From Pseudonocardiaceae bacterium (GTDB lineage: Bacteria > Actinomycetota > Actinomycetes > Mycobacteriales > Pseudonocardiaceae), in the NCBI GenBank assembly GCA_009377865.1, contig WHTH01000005.1:1-64000 (forward strand): DNA of 64,000 nucleotides. Reading direction: 5' to 3'. Numbering within the stretch: the stretch's first letter is position 1; each line of letters opens with the position of its first letter. Under the pieces are notes generated by a model, which did no database searches, was not told the origin of the DNA, and saw nothing but the letters and a program-made list of their open reading frames with translations. The position numbers and the translations under genes are program-made. Of the stretch, positions 63,129-64,000 are shown piece by piece.

Positions 63129-63656
63129 ATGCAGACGTGGAGCTTCCAACTGGTCCTCAACCGAGCGCCCAGTGACGAGGAGGTCGACCAGCTGTACGAG
63201 GCCGGACTCGACGACTGCAGCGTGATCGTCGGTGGCGCTGGCCAGACGAGCTACATCGACTGTGACCGAGTCGCCGACACGCTACTTGACGCGGTGATCT
63301 CGGTGGCCGCCCACGTCCGCACGGTGCCGGGGCTGCGAGCGATCGGTGCCGGATCCGACGACTCGGTGACCCTGCGCGATGCCGCTCAGCGTCTCGGGCG
63401 CAGCGCGGAGAGCATGCGCCTCCTCGCAGACGGAAAGCGCGGTCCAGGTGGGTTTCCGGTGCCAGTCGTCAGTACCGGGAATGTGCGGATCTTCTCGTGG
63501 GCCGACATCGTCGGGTGGATGCGGCACCAGCTCGGGGTAGCAGTGCCGGACGTGGAATCTGACCTGGTGCTCGCCGGTGAGGCGTTGCGCGTGCGGGATC
63601 GCGCTGAGCGGATGGACGAGGCGCACCTAGCCGCTGTACGCCGACTCGTCGCCTGA
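63129..63656 (+). CDS. HTH-containing partner of the HicA-like gene
   Basis: ATG 63129 after AAGGGAG gives 175 residues; it begins one base after the HicA-like stop. Residues 1-100 read MQTWSFQLVLNRAPSDEEVD, LDDCSVIVGGAGQTSYIDCD and LLDAVISVAAHVRTVPGLR, a compact alpha/beta region as in HicB-like antitoxins. Residues 105-150 contain VTLRDAAQRLGRSAESMRLL, a helix-turn-helix of the MerR/Xis kind. It is most likely the antitoxin and autoregulator of the broken toxin gene. The pairing is inferred from position and layout. Confidence 0.65.
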   Translation: MQTWSFQLVLNRAPSDEEVDQLYEAGLDDCSVIVGGAGQTSYIDCDRVADTLLDAVISVAAHVRTVPGLRAIGAGSDDSVTLRDAAQRLGRSAESMRLLADGKRGPGGFPVPVVSTGNVRIFSWADIVGWMRHQLGVAVPDVESDLVLAGEALRVRDRAERMDEAHLAAVRRLVA

Positions 63657-63723
63657 GAAGCCGGCCTGCAGCGGCGTGGCGCACTCGACGTCGCGTCTCG
63701 CCCGGGGCAGGCAGGATGGACTC

Positions 63724-63800
63724 GTGATCCCGTTCGATGAGATCGGTTCCCGTTACGACGAGGCGTTCACCAGCCGTGGGGCCGAATTCGCAAGCGCCCA
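63724..63800 (+). pseudogene. Possible methyltransferase N-terminal remnant
   Basis: From GTG 63724 the frame reads VIPFDEIGSRYDEAFTSR, which resembles the first residues of small SAM methyltransferases (a RYDEA motif ahead of motif I). The resemblance ends after about 20 residues, and no SAM motif follows. It may be a short truncated relic next to the VOC gene, or chance. Confidence 0.25.
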
Positions 63801-63864
63801 GCCGCCCGTCGGGACACATGATGAGCGTTGTACCACGCGACCGCAGTCGTGCGAGGCTGTCGCC

Positions 63865-64000
63865 ATGGATCAGCGCATCAGCCTGGTGACCCTCGGCGTG
63901 GGCGATCTCGCCCGCGCCCGTGAATTCTATGAGGCGCTCGGCTGGGCCGGTGCGCAGCAACCTGACGACGAGGTCTGCTTCTTTCAGGCTGGCGGAATGG
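63865..64000 (+). CDS. VOC-family protein, incomplete at right edge
   Basis: ATG 63865 opens MDQRISLVTLGVGDLARARE, then FYEALGWAGAQQPDDEVCFF and the window ends. The opening ISLVTLGVGDLARAREFYEALGW is the first beta-alpha module of the vicinal-oxygen-chelate (glyoxalase/bleomycin-resistance) fold. About 45 residues are visible. The substrate cannot be told. Confidence 0.75.
   Translation, partial: MDQRISLVTLGVGDLARAREFYEALGWAGAQQPDDEVCFFQAGGM

Overview
The window is a high-GC, actinobacterial chromosome segment whose gene content points to the family Pseudonocardiaceae (Pseudonocardia-like). The basis is gene order and protein character seen here; the genus is an inference. Genes are packed tightly, GTG starts are common, and many neighbours share a 4-base GTGA or ATGA stop/start overlap.

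About 0-8.4 kb is accessory DNA. It holds an AbiE-like toxin/antitoxin pair (1-1335), wreckage of a type I restriction subunit lying head-to-head with the tail of an AAA-type protein (1.5-3.1 kb), an HD-domain phosphohydrolase, an XRE regulator with a suspicious stop codon, and a divergent operon (4.9-8.35 kb). The last three genes of that operon are a RiPP precursor, an ATP-grasp ligase and a PIMT-like O-methyltransferase. This is a graspetide (omega-ester peptide) pathway of the aspartimide-forming type and is the most interesting system in the window.

About 8.4-48.1 kb is conserved core and matches, piece by piece, the fbiA/fbiB-whiB2-manB-manA-sahH-tmk-mtrA-mtrB-lpqB-secA1-tgs3-rsgA-aroA-sigH-whiB1 region of mycobacteria. 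It covers coenzyme F420 assembly (fbiA, fbiB), mannose activation (manB, SIS protein, manA), the SAH/methyl cycle (ahcY), the essential MtrAB-LpqB envelope system, ribosome hibernation (hpf), SecA, a wax-ester/TAG synthase, the sigR-rsrA thiol-stress switch with its own GGAAT-N18-GTT promoter, a 24-residue ribosomal protein gene (bL37), a TB7.3-like biotinyl protein and whiB1 behind a CRP-like site.

About 48.1-64 kb is accessory again: nickel SOD with its maturation protease, a dTDP-sugar epimerase, malic enzyme, a decaying glycine betaine/choline-type ABC transporter (two homopolymer frameshifts and a recombination junction), a VapBC pair, an ABC-2 exporter, a DoxX-like protein, and a six-gene minus-strand operon encoding a two-component system, a repeat lipoprotein and a MacAB-like export system. 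At the right edge lie a HicA-like toxin gene interrupted by an in-frame TAG, its HTH partner, and an incomplete VOC protein.

Several genes carry single-base frameshifts in G/C runs or single nonsense codons. Read-level checking should decide which are real decay. I saw no CRISPR array, rRNA, convincing tRNA or intact insertion sequence.
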